Shown here piece by piece: positions 1 to 10,940 of a stretch of 64,000 nt of DNA. Within the stretch, counting starts at the first letter, position 1. Every line of letters begins with the position of its first letter. The stretch covers positions 124,001 through 188,000 of the forward strand of contig JAMPIV010012270.1 in the NCBI GenBank assembly GCA_024509875.1. The letters run 5' to 3'. This DNA comes from Oreohelix idahoensis. Taxonomy: Eukaryota; Mollusca; Gastropoda; Stylommatophora; Oreohelicidae. Position numbers and translations under genes: made by a program. The notes beneath the pieces are model-generated. The model was not told the DNA's origin and made no database searches. It saw only the letters and a list, made by a program, of their open reading frames with translations.

Positions 1-799
1 TAAAACCACATCTCTGTTGCCTCTAGTGCCTTCCCTTTTTGTTTACTAATTGTCCATGACTCACTCCCATATGTCAGGATTGGTTCTATATAACAATGAA
101 GAACTCTCTTTCTTACTTCCAATGACAAAGAATTGTTGCATAACATACTCTTCATTTGATAGAATGCTGCTTTGCCTGAGCTATTCTGCTCTTCACTTCT
201 GAGATGCATCTTCCATCTGTTGTTATTAATGTTCCCAGGTATTTGAATTTATTGACTTGTTTTAAAACTGTTCCATTTACTTTGATAGTGCATTCTGGGG
301 AAGCCCTTTTCTTTGAGACGACCATTACTTGTGTCTTTTTGCTGTTAAGGCTAAGGCCTTTATTTTCACTTTGTATCACTATTGTATCACCCATTTCCTG
401 CAGCTCCTTTTCACTTTTTGCTATTAAGACTGTATCATCAGCGTATCTCAAGTTGTTTATATTATGTCCACTGAATGATATTCCTGGCATTACCTCTAGA
501 GATCTCATTATATTTTCACTGTACAGATTGATCAGATCCGGTGACGGCACCCTGCCTGACACCCTTTTTTACTTGCTGAAACGTTCCTATGTGGCTGCTA
601 ATTCTTACAGCTGCTGTTTGTTGCCAGTACATATGCTTTATTATCATCAAGTCTTTTCCATCAATGTTGATGCTTTCTAACATTTTGATAATTTCCTCAT
701 GTTTCACTTTGTCAAATGCCTTAGTGTTATCTATAAAGCACAAGTACAGATCTGTCTTCACCTCTATGGCTCTTTCTATTAATGTTCTTATAATATATA
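1..799 (-). pseudogene. RT C-terminal half of decayed RTE-like LINE (host LINE)
   Basis: Reverse transcriptase remnant in two frames. The first frame (761 down to 516) carries the motif FIDNTKAFD and GVRQG; the second (562 down to 152) carries YADDTVLIA, a KKTQVM motif and a FKYLGTLIT thumb motif. A frameshift lies near 520-560. The piece continues past the window start. On the other side it joins, across the inserted RTE-1 element, the RT start at 4103-4581: removing the insertion and one copy of an 8 bp duplication makes the reading frame continuous there. EN plus RT without RNase H is typical of RTE LINEs. No longer functional. Confidence 0.85.
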
Positions 800-1036
800 T
801 AGACTGCCATCAATGGTACCTATACCTTGTAGCGGTGTGGCAGCTTGTGTACCCTGACAATCCCCAGAGCTATGCTAGTGGGAGATTTACTCCTGGTAGG
901 TTCAACCGAGCTGGACTGGTCTGCATGGGTAGGGGTCAGACAAAAGCTGGTACTCTGGTCCTCCAGGTTGGGGGTTTTAGCACAGGGCCGACACCCCTGT
1001 CTATGTAAAAAATCGCACATGTTACGGAAACAATAA

Positions 1037-1951
1037 ATGGAAAAACTGCTGCGGGACGGACATCCGGAGTCTCAGGCTCGTATGACTGACAGTGGTGAAA
1101 GCCAAAAGGAAGCCACTGGCATGAAAGCGGATGCCCCGACCGCAAAACATGAAACCAGAATTGGTTTTTGGAACGTCAGAACTATGAATGAGGCAGGAAA
1201 GCTGAGACAAATCACAGCAGCGATGAGGAACTACAAAATACATATCCTGGGAATAAGCGAGAGCAGATGGACAGGTAAGGGGAGAATAAAAACAGCTACA
1301 GGGGAAACAGTACTTTATTCTGGCAGAGAGGATGGTCAGCACAATGAAGGTGTAGCCATTATCCTGAAGAAAGGAATGGAAAGGTCTTTACTGGAATGGA
1401 AACCCATCAACAACAGACTGATAAGAGCAAGACTGAGGGGGAGGTTCACCAACACCACAATTATACAATGCCATGCACCAACAAACGACAGCGATGAAGA
1501 GATCAAGGACGAGTTCTATCAACAGGTACAAAAAGAAATGGAAACTACACCCAGGTACGATCTCATTATAGTAATGGGAGACCTAAATGCGAAAGTGGGA
1601 GCACACAATAATTATAACGAAAGAGTAATGGGGAAATGCGGCAGTAGAACAGCAAATGAGAATGGGGACAAAGTAATAAGCTTCTGCAGTATTAACAACC
1701 TGGTCATTGGAGAAACACTTTTTCCACACAAAGAAGTGCACAAGTTAACATGGGAATCACCAAACGGACGAGACAGAAACCAGATAGATCACATAATGAT
1801 CAATGGCAGATGGAGACATGCACTACAAGACGTGAAAGTAAGAAGAGGCGCAGATGTGGAAAGTGATCATCACCTAGTAGTAGCAAGACTGAAAGTGAAA
1901 CTCAGAGCTGCTGGACCAGTTGCAAACAGAAAAGATACATCACGAAACTGA
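1037..1951 (+). pseudogene. RTE-1 endonuclease (EEP) domain ORF, 304 aa
   Basis: Endonuclease/exonuclease/phosphatase domain, the enzyme that nicks target DNA to prime reverse transcription. Motifs in order: GFWNVRTM near residue 35, the catalytic glutamate in ISESRW, MGDLNAKVG, NQIDHIMI and the final SDHHLVVA. All catalytic blocks are present. The frame stops at 1951 instead of running on into the RT, because of a frameshift near 1950-1975. Upstream, 800-1036 is 5' UTR without a long ORF. Such ORFs are often annotated as craniofacial development protein 2-like in animal genomes, but they are transposon proteins. Confidence 0.9.
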
Positions 1952-1977
1952 AGGATCCCCTCACCAAAAAAGCTTTC

Positions 1978-2328
1978 GTGGTCGATGTAAAGAGAAGATA
2001 TGAGATTATCAAAAGCCAGGAAAGAACAGAGACCGATGATGTTGAACAGAGATTCAACACCATCTCAACAATATACAAGGAAAGCAGCAAGTCATGCTTG
2101 GGATTCCAGGAAAGAAAGCGCCAAGACTGGATAACACAAGATACGCTAAACACCATAGCGAAGAGAAAGGAAATGAAAAGAAAGAAAACAGAAGATAAGT
2201 CTTCTAGGTTAAAGGCAATATATAGTGAACAGTACAGTCACCTGGACAAGAAGTTAAACGTCAAACCCGTGCTAACAAAAGGACATTTCTGGATGACCTT
2301 GCAAGACAGGCAGAAGAGGCAGCACTGA
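1978..2328 (+). pseudogene. RTE-1 linker between EN and RT
   Basis: A 116 aa open stretch, rich in Lys and Glu, in a different frame from both neighbours. It corresponds to the region between endonuclease and RT in this family: the minus-strand copy at 39847-40428 encodes a similar stretch joined directly to its endonuclease end. It carries no known catalytic motif. It documents two frame changes, near 1960 and between 2280 and 2510. Confidence 0.75.
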
Positions 2329-2507
2329 GAAATGAACAAAGCACAGTATACAAAATAACTAAAATCATCAGTGGAAAACAAGGTGCAAACAATATTACAT
2401 TAGTAAGAGATAAGCACGGAAATCTCATCACGACAGTAGAGGGACAGGAAACAAGATGGGCAGAGCATTTCAGAGAAACTCTGAATAAGGAACCACCAGA
2501 GACACAA

Positions 2508-4067
2508 TTGAATGTTCCTGAGGCTGAAAATGATCTAGATGTCAATACAGACATCCCACGAAAAGAAGAAATCATCACAGCAATCAAAGGGTTAAAGAAT
2601 GGAAAAGCTCCTGGTCATGATAACTTAAATGCAGAGCTATTTAAGACAGACCCAGAGCTAGCAGCAGAACTATTAGAACCACTATTTGCACAAGTCTGGA
2701 AAACAGGGACAACACCAACAGAGTGGAGAAAAGGAATAATTGTCAAATTGCCCAAGAAGGAAGATCTTGCAGACTGCAATAATTGGAAAGGAATAACTCT
2801 TCTCTCAGTTCCCAGCAAAATACTAGGCAGGATAATTATACAGAGTATCTCAAAAGCAGTAGACCACAAACTGAGGAAAGAACAAGCAGGATTTAGAAAG
2901 AACAGAAGATGTGTAGATCATATATTTGCCCTCAGGAACATTATAGAGCAGTGCTCCAAATGGCAAAGACAGCTATACATTAATTTTGTTGATTTTGAAA
3001 AGGCTTTTGACAGTATACATAGGGACAGTTTATGGAAAATACTGAGGGCCTATGGAATTCTAAGCTGCATAGTGTCAATCATAAAAAGCCTTTATGCCAA
3101 CTTTACGTGTAGCATTTGGCAGAGCAACCTAACCTTTGAAGTGAAGACAGGAGTACGACAGGGATGCCCCTTATCAACCACTCTATTTTTAACAGTCATA
3201 GACTGGGTGATGCGCCAGACAACAAAGGGCAATCCAAGAGGAATAAGATGGACTACATTTTCTACATTGGAAGATCTGGAATATGCAGATGACATTGCAC
3301 TGCTAGCACATTCACATCAACACATCCAGGAAAAAACGGATAGACTTAATAAATATAGCCAGCAGGTGGGCTTGAACATCAACCTAAAGAAGATAGAGGT
3401 CATGACGCTCAATGTGAGCAACCCTGAGCCGATATCAGTAAGGAATCAGCAACTGGAACAGACAGATGCCTTCACATACCTAGGATGCATAGTAACACCA
3501 GACGGCGGAGCAAGCAAAGACATCAACAACAGAATGAACAAAGCAAGAACAGCCTTTTTTAGTCTAAACAACATCTGGAAATCCTCTCAGTACAGCACAA
3601 GCACAAAATTAGGATTATATCAGAGCTGTGTGCTTTCTGTGCTTCTCTATGGCGTGGAGAGCTGGAGAGTTACAGAGAAGGAAATGTCGAAATTGTCCTC
3701 TTTTCACACAACATGCCTAAGAAAAATTCTCCAAATCTTTTGGCCAAATACCATCACCAACCAAGATCTGCTTACTCGGAGCAAGCAAGAGGACATGCAC
3801 ACCATCATAGCTGGCAGACGCTGGAGCTGGGTTGGCGATGTCCTCAGAAGAGACCCCGATGCCATCACAAGAACAGCTATGCTATGGACCCCTGAAGGAA
3901 AACGAAAGAGAGGCCGACCAAAAACAACTTGGCGGAGGACTGTGGAGGCTGAGATGCAAAGAATGAACCAGAGTTGGGGCACTGTACGAAGGATGGCCGC
4001 CGACCGAGCAAAGTGGAATCAATTTGTTGTTGCCCTACAAGACGCCACCAGGCGTAATGGCCACTGA
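2508..4067 (+). pseudogene. RTE-1 reverse transcriptase ORF, 519 aa
   Basis: Reverse transcriptase with the finger motif GKAPGHDNLNAEL, GFRKNRRCVDHI, FVDFEKAFDSIHRD, GVRQGCPLSTTLF and the catalytic EYADDIALL. These are followed by a thumb region (FTYLGCIV) and a C-terminal GRPKTTWRRTVEAEM segment ending NGH. The stop at 4065-4067 is followed by a 35 bp 3' UTR ending in GAAG repeats. This ORF is intact in itself; it is called a pseudogene because it is frameshifted from its endonuclease. Confidence 0.92.
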
Positions 4068-4102
4068 CTGCTTTGACGGTCGGCGGCTAAGGATCAAAGA
4101 AG

Positions 4103-4581
4103 AATATATACAGCATTGTTTGTGTCTTTACCTTCTACAAATCCACACTGTTCATCACCGATTTCTGGTTTAATTTTATTTCTCACTCTTCTCATGATAA
4201 TTCGTAATAATATTTTGGTCACATGACTCATAAGACTAATGGTGCGATGTTCTTCACATTTCATGGCTCCAGGTTTCTTTGGCAAAGCTATGAATATAGA
4301 CTTTAGCAGATTATCAGGTATTTGACCACTGCTGTAGTTATAATTTAAGAGATTTGTTATCACTTCTACTCCAAATTCTCCCAAAGCTTACATTTCCTCC
4401 ACTGTTACATTATCTGGTCCAGACGCTTTGTCTTTCTTCATGAGGCACATGGAGTCCTCTACCTCTGCCACAAGTATTGGAGGTCCTTCACAGCTGTCCT
4501 GGTTGTTCACATCCGGTCTTTCATCATCATACAGCTCTTTGATGTATTCTGTTCACCTTTCTATCATGTTCTCATGACCCA
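4103..4581 (-). pseudogene. Host LINE RT N-terminal part
   Basis: Minus-strand RT fragment with IPDNLLKSIFIALPKK, HRTISLMSH and EQCGFVEGKDTNNAVYI, the classical RT motifs 0 to 2. It ends precisely at the RTE-1 insertion. Further right (4385-4581) the frame is broken but still reads as linker sequence. The same family is seen as a plus-strand relic near 43200-43400, which keeps EQCGFV. Confidence 0.82.
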
Positions 4582-4585
4582 TTAA

Positions 4586-5257
4586 CACATTAAATACCGA
4601 ATTGAAAAACACACTGTGGCCGAATTAAATTTTGTCCCCATTTTCATCCTGTAGGTGTTTGCACAAAGTAAGCTGTAGTTTTCGTAATTGTTTACAGATT
4701 TTTATGAATTACACGTCATTTTAAAGATAAATGAATGTACTATTACAATAAACACCGGTTGTAACTCTAATAGAGGTTGTTGCTATTTAACGGCCCTCCA
4801 ATGGCCGAGGACTTGCAATATTTTCACAATTATAACTGCTTGCGCCCCATCTCTATCAAAATCACAATTTCAATCAATGTGCACACCGTTTTCACTCTTG
4901 TCCTCGTCGCTAGATCTATCACTCAATTGTTGAAACACGTTTCTATCCTATTCAGCCGTTAGACGAGATGTACACGCATTTTTTGTAGTCCTATCACTAG
5001 TTGCCACGGTAAACAGTTTTACACGATTTGGTAAACTAACCCAAAACGCTGAAAAATATGAACATAATATCAATTTTCAAGTGTTCTACAACAACCATGC
5101 TTTGGGAATTTGTTTTCTGGTGGCAACTTAAAATCTCGAACCAGATCAGAGTGTTTCAGTACATTTTTCATTCGTTTTATTACTAAAATTAGATTGGCGC
5201 TCTGAGCGGCTTGCGGTCCAAATGTGATTATTTTATGGGCTTGCGGTAGTTAATGTG
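4586..5257. mobile_element. TTAA-flanked MITE, piggyBac-like (MITE-1)
   Basis: A 672 bp non-coding element flanked by TTAA at 4582-4585 and 5258-5261. The ends are imperfect inverted repeats: CACATTAAATACCG at the left, and CACATTAACTACCG when the right end is read on the other strand. TTAA duplication is the hallmark of piggyBac transposition. There is no transposase ORF. A subterminal GCGCTCTGAGCG motif near 5198 recurs in the second TTAA MITE and in the LTRs at 52-61 kb. It lies within the host LINE. Confidence 0.8.
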
Positions 5258-5261
5258 TTAA

Positions 5262-5671
5262 CAATGTTCCTTCTTTTGATTTTAAACATCCGTGACTGTT
5301 TGTGTCCTTCTGCCTGTTAACTCATTTATTTGCTTGTACATAGATTTTGTCTCTTTTCGGTTCTGTGCTTCAAGCTCTCTGCACTTCTGGTTTAGCCATA
5401 CTTCTTTTACTGTTTTACATTTGTGTACTATTTCCTTATTTAGTCTGTCATATTCTTCGTTGTCTTGCTTCTTCTTCCTTCCATCAGTTTTAACATTTCA
5501 TCTGTCATCCACTTCTTTGCAGTCCTCTTTACTTCTGGTATGATTTCTTTAGTATTTCCGACTGTTCATCTGTACTATTTTTTCTATTGCATTGTACCTA
5601 TTCTGTATTGTAATGTTGTATCTTTCACACTCGTTTCCTTATCTGATTTAAATAAGGCTAAGTTTAACTTG
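5262..5671 (-). pseudogene. Host LINE middle segment (EN-RT linker)
   Basis: Minus-strand remains of the charged linker between endonuclease and RT. The frame is broken by stops, but long stretches read as Lys/Glu-rich peptide (for example EYDRLNKEIVHKCKTVKE). It connects the RT part on the left, across MITE-1, with the endonuclease part on the right, across the truncated RTE-1 copy and LINE-2. Confidence 0.6.
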
Positions 5672-5957
5672 TAGCTGGGTTGGCCATGTCCTCAGAAGAG
5701 ACCCCGATGCCATCACAAGAACAGCTATGCTATGGACCCCTGAAGGAAAACAAAAGAGAGGCCGACCAAAAACAACTTGGCGGAGGACTGTGGAGGCTGA
5801 GATGCAAAGAATGAACCAGAGTTGGGGCACTGTACGAAGGATGGCCGCCGACCGAGCAAAGTGGAATCAATTTGTTGTTGCCCTACAAGACGCCACCAGG
5901 TGTAATGGCCACTGACTGCTTTGACGGTCGGCGGCTAAGAATCAAAGAAGAAGAAGA
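5672..5957 (+). mobile_element. RTE-1, 5'-truncated copy
   Basis: A 286 bp copy of the RTE-1 3' end, nearly identical to 3820-4100. It encodes the last 62 or so residues of the RT protein (5727-5915) and ends in an AAG-repeat tail. The target duplication AGTTTAACTTG is at 5661-5671 and 5958-5968. Truncation at the 5' end is normal for target-primed reverse transcription. Confidence 0.92.
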
Positions 5958-5984
5958 AGTTTAACTTGATGTTATTTGAAGCTC

Positions 5985-6687
5985 TAAAATACTTCTATGG
6001 CACGCGCCTCAAACAGCCTCTGACAACCAAGTCCAGCTCCCGGCCTTCACGTGTGGCTCAATTTGAGCCCGGCGGAACTGTTTCCACTGACGGGAGAAGG
6101 GGCAAAGGCGAGCGACTGGCGCCTTAAAACCAGCAGCTTCGGGCAGATAGGGCTCGTGATCCTTGGTTGGTAGCTTATCTAAGAGAAGGAACTCTGAATT
6201 CAAACCACCGCTGCCTTGCGGGAATATCCATTTATGGAATTGGCTTCGGGAGTAAACCCTGAGGATAAATCCGGAGTCGGAGTCCCTAAGGCAGTCTAAT
6301 GTCGATTCAACATTATTCTGGCAACTCCTGCGACATGGCTGGTACCAAACTGTATCGGCTACTGCCGTTCCTTTGGATCTACCGGCTGTGTGGAGAGGGG
6401 GAACATGCTGCATGGGCAACAGCTTGATCTCCATATAACTGTGCCCAAGCTCGCGCCCTGGAGAGGACACTCCAGCTTCACCCTATAGGTGTCGGCAAAA
6501 CACGGGAAGTAGCAGTTACCGGTTATAAGCATTTTGCCCAATTGGCGTAGGGCATGGCGCCAGGGGCTACTTCCGACAGTGGGAGAGGTTCTAGGATCTC
6601 ACTGGACAGCTACCGCCCGCTTCAAGCTGGGCAGCCCCCAGTCAATAAGGTGTTGTCCCGCCACTGTCTGCTTTCCCCATTGGGTGC
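5985..6687 (+). promoter_or_regulatory. LINE-2 5' UTR
   Basis: About 700 bp between the upstream duplication and the endonuclease ORF, richer in G and C than the surroundings. LINE 5' UTRs usually hold the internal promoter; no defined box could be recognised. A 153 aa antisense frame (6009-6470) and a short plus frame (6554-6805) cross it, but they look like by-products of base composition. Confidence 0.5.
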
Positions 6688-8388
6688 ATGGGGATTAGGG
6701 TCAAACCCGAACTGTGGACAGAAAATTTTGCACCAAGCAATTATCGAAAAAATAGAAATAAGCAAACTCTCAGATTGGGATGCTGGAACGTCCGGACTAT
6801 GTTGACTGGACTATCCGAAAACCTACAGGATGTAAATGATGTAAGGAAGACAGCCATAATTAATGATGAGCTTAAACGACTTCAGGTGGATATAGCTGCA
6901 CTTCAGGAAACGCGCCTGGCGGGCTCTGGAACGGTGAGCGAGAAGGACTACACATTTTATTGGCAAGGGAAAGATCTTAATAAAGCTAGAGAACACGGAG
7001 TAGGTTTTGCGGTCAAAAAATCGCTAACTAAAATGGTTGAACCAGGCGAGAATGGATCAGAACGCCTGTTAATGCTCCGCCTGCAAACTAGCACAGGTCC
7101 CATCACCCTTGTCAGTGTGTATGCTCCTACTCTGTACTCTGCCTCAGAAGCTAAAGATGAGTTCTACGAGAATCTAACAGCAATTATCAAAAGCATACCT
7201 AGGCAAGAACAGCTTGTTCTCCTTGGTGACTTTAACGCTAGAGTGGGTGCCGATAATGTTTCATGGCCTTCATGTCTGGGCAGGTTTGGTATTGGCAAGA
7301 TGAATGAAAATGGACAACGGCTCTTAGAGTTGTGCGTCCACCATGACCTCTGCGTGACCAACACCTACTTTCAGACAAAACCCCAGCATAAGGTGTCATG
7401 GAGACACCCACGATCCAAGCACTGGCACCAACTTGACCTGATTCTCGTCAGAAGGCCACTCCTCAGGTCTGTGCTCTCCACGCGCTCGTACCATAGTGCA
7501 GACTGTGATACAGATCACTCCTTGGTTTGCTGCAAAATCAGAGCACAACCAAGAAAACTCTATCGTGTCAGATATGAAGGGAAACCACGCATTGATACCA
7601 GCAAGATGTCAGACCCTTTCATGATCGCTCAATTCACTGCGACCTTCGAGAAAGTGCTCAGTAGCCCTCAGCATGGTGATACTATTACAGAGAACTGGGA
7701 GCATCTACGGAACACCATTCAAAGTACTGCACTTGCCACCTTTGGTAAGAAAACAGCAAAGTCAAATGACTGGTTTGATGTTTCATCAGATGTGATGGCA
7801 CCTGTCATTGAAGCTAAGCGCAGTGCTATGAATGAATACAAACGTTCACCGAGTGCCAGAACCCTACAGACCCTGAGGGCTACGAGAAGCAAAGTTCAAC
7901 AAACTGCTCGACGCTGTGCAAATGACTACTGGCTCCAGCTCAGTGAGAGCATCCAGATCGCAGCGCAAACAGGCAACATTAGACAAATGTATGACGGTAT
8001 AAAGAAAGCACTTGGCCCCCATAAAAGTAAGACGGCACCGCTAAAAACCATCAGCGGAGAGAAGCTAACCGATAAGGGTAAGCAGATGGAGAGGTGGGTC
8101 GAGCACTACTCTGAGCTTTACGCTAGAGACAATACCGTTACGCCTGCAGCCCTTGATGGTGTCAACAGTCTGCCAACTATGGAGGAGCTGGATGCCGAAC
8201 CAACATTAGAGGAACTCAGCAAGGCCATTGATAGCTTGGCCTCTGGCAAAGCACCAGGCAGTGATGGGATTCCTCCTGATTTAATCAAATGCTGTAAGAG
8301 CACGCTATTACATCCCCTGCATAGGATGCTGTGCCAGTGCTGGGAGAGACAACTATTCCTCAAGACATGCGAGATGCCAAGATTGTAA
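6688..8388 (+). CDS. LINE-2 endonuclease and RT start, 566 aa
   Basis: EEP endonuclease with LGCWNVRTM, LQETRL, LLGDFNARVG, QLDLILV and TDHSLV, followed by a linker and the first RT motif GKAPGSDGIPPDLIK. The frame then runs out at 8388 because a base appears to have been lost near 8345; the RT continues in another frame from 8331. The chosen start at 6688 is the first ATG ahead of the endonuclease, and the true start could differ. Apart from the shift the product looks intact, suggesting recent activity. Confidence 0.88.
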   Translation: MGIRVKPELWTENFAPSNYRKNRNKQTLRLGCWNVRTMLTGLSENLQDVNDVRKTAIINDELKRLQVDIAALQETRLAGSGTVSEKDYTFYWQGKDLNKAREHGVGFAVKKSLTKMVEPGENGSERLLMLRLQTSTGPITLVSVYAPTLYSASEAKDEFYENLTAIIKSIPRQEQLVLLGDFNARVGADNVSWPSCLGRFGIGKMNENGQRLLELCVHHDLCVTNTYFQTKPQHKVSWRHPRSKHWHQLDLILVRRPLLRSVLSTRSYHSADCDTDHSLVCCKIRAQPRKLYRVRYEGKPRIDTSKMSDPFMIAQFTATFEKVLSSPQHGDTITENWEHLRNTIQSTALATFGKKTAKSNDWFDVSSDVMAPVIEAKRSAMNEYKRSPSARTLQTLRATRSKVQQTARRCANDYWLQLSESIQIAAQTGNIRQMYDGIKKALGPHKSKTAPLKTISGEKLTDKGKQMERWVEHYSELYARDNTVTPAALDGVNSLPTMEELDAEPTLEELSKAIDSLASGKAPGSDGIPPDLIKCCKSTLLHPLHRMLCQCWERQLFLKTCEMPRL

Positions 8389-9881
8389 CACTGTATAAAA
8401 ATAAAGGAGACAGAAGTGATTGCAATAACTACAGAGGCATCTCTCTTCTTAGTATTGTTGGTAAGGTTTTTGCCAAAGTTATCTTAATGCGACTACACAA
8501 GTTAGCTGAGCGCATATATCCAGAGTCACAGTGTGGATTCCAAGCTGGCAGATCAACAACAGACATGATCTTCTCTCTCCGCCAGCTTCAGGAAAAATCA
8601 AGAGAGCAGAAAAGACCACTATATATCGCCTTTATAGACCTCACAAAAGCATTCGACCTGGTTAGTAGGGATGGACTCTTTAAAATCCTCCTGAAAATAG
8701 GCTGCCCTTCTAAAATGCTGGAAATGATAAAGTCATTCCATGACGGCATGAAGGGAACAGTCCAATATGCTGGAAGCACGTCACAGCCCTTTGATATACG
8801 AAGTGGCGTTAAACAAGGCTGTGTTCTGGCTCCGACCCTCTTCGGAATCTTCTTTGCCTTACTCTTGAAACATGCATTCAGAGATGCAACTGAAGGAATA
8901 TGCCTTCACACTAGGTCAGATGGCCGTCTGTTTAATCTTTCAAGGCTGAAGGCAAAAACAAAAATCAGAAGGGTCACTATAAGAGACTTGTTGTTCGCTG
9001 ATGATGCTGCAGTCGTCACTCAAAGCCAACAGGAGCTTCAGAGCTTGATGAATCGCTTCACTAAAGCATGCAAGGACTTTGGCCTCACAATAAGTCTAAA
9101 GAAAACGAATGTGCTGAGTCAGGATGTGGATGCTGCACCAGTTATCACTATCGATAACTATGAATTGGCAGTGGTGCACCACTTCACATACCTAGGGTCT
9201 ACCATCAATGACAAACTCTCACTGGATACAGAAATCGACAGCCGCATTGGCAAAGCTGCAGCTATCTTTGCCCGCCTCACATCGCGTGTTTGGGGAAACT
9301 CTAAACTCACAATGAAGACCAAAGCTGCGGTATATAATGCCTGCGTCACCAGCACACTCCTATATGGCAGCGAGACCTGGACGACCTATGCTAAGCAAGA
9401 AAGAAGGCTCAATACCTTCCATTTGCGGTGTCTACGCCGCATCCTCGGCATCTCGTGGAAAGATAAAGTGACAAATGTCGAGGTGTTGTCACGTGCTGGC
9501 CTTCAAAGTATGTATACGCTTCTTAGACAGCGCAGACTTCGCTGGCTTGGCCATGTTCGCCGCATGGAAGATGGTCGCATCCCAAAAGATATCTTCTACG
9601 GACAATTAGCAGATGGCAAGAGAACAGTTGGGCGACCACAGCTGAGGTTCAAAGATGTGTGCAAGAGAGATATGAGGGCACTGGACATGGATCCAGCAAC
9701 ATGGGAGGATGAAGCTGCCGATCGCACTAAGTGGCGATGCTATTTACGGCGCCACCTCAGATTGGGCGAAGAGAGGCTCACACAAGAAGCAGAGGTGAGG
9801 AGAAAACTTCGAAAGGAGCACCAGGAAAATAAGCAGCTGAGGTCTGTCACCTCAGGGGTGCATTCCCATGGTCAGTTATGA
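8331..9881 (+). CDS. LINE-2 reverse transcriptase, 516 aa
   Basis: RT domain with KIVTLYKNKGDRSDCNNYRG, CGFQAGRSTTDMIF, FIDLTKAFDLVSRDG, GVKQGCVLAPTLF and the active site FADDAAVV. After the thumb (FTYLGSTIND) comes a C-terminal region with RRLRWLGHVRRM and GRPQLRFKDVCKRDM, typical of this LINE group. It overlaps the upstream ORF by 58 nt in another frame. The stop at 9879-9881 is followed by a short 3' UTR and an ATT-repeat tail. Confidence 0.9.
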   Translation: MPVLGETTIPQDMRDAKIVTLYKNKGDRSDCNNYRGISLLSIVGKVFAKVILMRLHKLAERIYPESQCGFQAGRSTTDMIFSLRQLQEKSREQKRPLYIAFIDLTKAFDLVSRDGLFKILLKIGCPSKMLEMIKSFHDGMKGTVQYAGSTSQPFDIRSGVKQGCVLAPTLFGIFFALLLKHAFRDATEGICLHTRSDGRLFNLSRLKAKTKIRRVTIRDLLFADDAAVVTQSQQELQSLMNRFTKACKDFGLTISLKKTNVLSQDVDAAPVITIDNYELAVVHHFTYLGSTINDKLSLDTEIDSRIGKAAAIFARLTSRVWGNSKLTMKTKAAVYNACVTSTLLYGSETWTTYAKQERRLNTFHLRCLRRILGISWKDKVTNVEVLSRAGLQSMYTLLRQRRLRWLGHVRRMEDGRIPKDIFYGQLADGKRTVGRPQLRFKDVCKRDMRALDMDPATWEDEAADRTKWRCYLRRHLRLGEERLTQEAEVRRKLRKEHQENKQLRSVTSGVHSHGQL

Positions 9882-9915
9882 CTGAAGGGGCTATTATTAT
9901 TATGATTTGAAGCTC

Positions 9916-10726
9916 GCTATAACTGGTACATGATCGCTGTTGCCTAGTTTTCACAGATTTCAAACTGTTTCTAAATCTCCTGCATATTAGTATGTAGTCA
10001 ATCTGATCATGAACATTGTTCCATGGACTTTTCCACGTCCAAAGGCGTCTAGGATGCTGCTTAAACCAGGTATTTCCTACTGTCATATCATGCGTTCTTG
10101 CCCACTCTGTCACCTCTCTCATTTCTTTCTACCAGGCCATAACCACCAGTCACATACATCATCAACTTGTTCATTTCCAACCTTTGCATTGAAGTCTCCA
10201 AGAATAACAGTTGTTTCATGAAATTTACACTGAGTGATTGCCATATGTAAAATGTGTCTATTTCTTCTTCTGTACTATCTGGTGTTGGGGCATATATTTG
10301 TATAAAATTGATATCAATTGGTCTGCCACTCAGTTTAACTAACAGGACTCGATCTGATTTTCTCCAAAATCCCTTTACTGTTCTTGCCCTTTCTGCATCT
10401 AATATTATGCCTACTCCGCTTTCATGTTTATTTCCTCCAGAATAAATTATTTTGTAATTGTCAGATCACATTTCACATAGCCCTAATGCATTTACATTCA
10501 TTCTTTCCATTTGCATCTTGATGTTATCTAATTTTCCAGTATGCATTAGTGTCCTGACATTCCAGGTTCCTATGTTTAAGTTATCTTTAATTCTAATTTT
10601 GCTAACAGTAGCTTGATGACGATCGAGTATCACCTGTAGCACATGATGCTCCCTACTGTACGAGGTGATTCCTCTGGAATCCCCCTTAACGTCATTGTCT
10701 TTTACTAGGAAGTTGTTTTGGTTCAT
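9916..10726 (-). pseudogene. Host LINE endonuclease domain
   Basis: Minus-strand EEP remnant. The N-terminus (10726 down to 10466) carries LNIGTWNVRTLM and NVNALGLCEM, then a stop interrupts. Broken frames follow with peptide resembling SGGNKHESGVGII. Near 10122-9916 come TWKSPWNNVHDQIDYILICRRF and the final SDH-type motif. It completes the order EN (right), linker, RT (left) for the host LINE that spans the first 10.7 kb. Many stops show it is old. Confidence 0.85.
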
Positions 10727-10940
10727 GGTTGTACAAGGGATAATACAACAGTAGTTTCCCGTTGCTTGCCGTTGGTTTGTGTACGGTTGTCTCCTCTAGC
10801 CTTTGACTAAAAAATCAAACCCACAAGACAGTGGGGAGGGGAGAGGTTAAAGCGCCTCCATCTCGCTGGTTGTCACATCATAAAGCTTCGGAGGTGATTT
10901 GATACAGACAGCTGTCTCACCTCAGAGAAAGCAATTGTGA
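10727..10940 (-). other. Probable 5' UTR of the host LINE
   Basis: Short stretch directly upstream of the host LINE endonuclease frame. It is more GC-rich than the DNA to its right, with a GGGGAGGGGAGAGG run near 10834. No ORF. Assignment rests on position only. Confidence 0.35.

Larger units (their letters stand above)
800..4102 (+). mobile_element. RTE-1: near full-length RTE-type LINE
   Basis: Non-LTR retrotransposon inserted in the opposite strand of the host LINE. The flanking duplication AATATATA is at 792-799 and 4103-4110. It has a roughly 240 bp 5' UTR, an apurinic-like endonuclease, an RT and a short 3' tail ending in AAG/GAA repeats. Three further copies of the family lie in this window (5672-5957, 27377-27906, 36840-40671), all with their own target duplications. 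Two frameshifts break the single expected ORF, so this copy is probably dead but recent enough to keep all motifs. Confidence 0.92.
5985..9904 (+). mobile_element. LINE-2: nearly intact 3.9 kb EN-RT LINE
   Basis: Full-length-looking RTE-type LINE bounded by the 11 bp duplication ATTTGAAGCTC (5974-5984 and 9905-9915). It has a roughly 700 bp GC-richer 5' UTR, endonuclease, RT and a 3' end in ATT repeats. Only one frameshift (near 8345) separates its two ORFs. It sits within 16 bp of the truncated RTE-1 insertion in the same host LINE. It shows no strong nucleotide likeness to RTE-1, so it is a separate family. Confidence 0.93.

Noticed and set aside
6009..6470. 153 aa minus-strand frame
   Set aside because: Lies antisense in the GC-richer 5' UTR of LINE-2; no domain and no own regulatory context.
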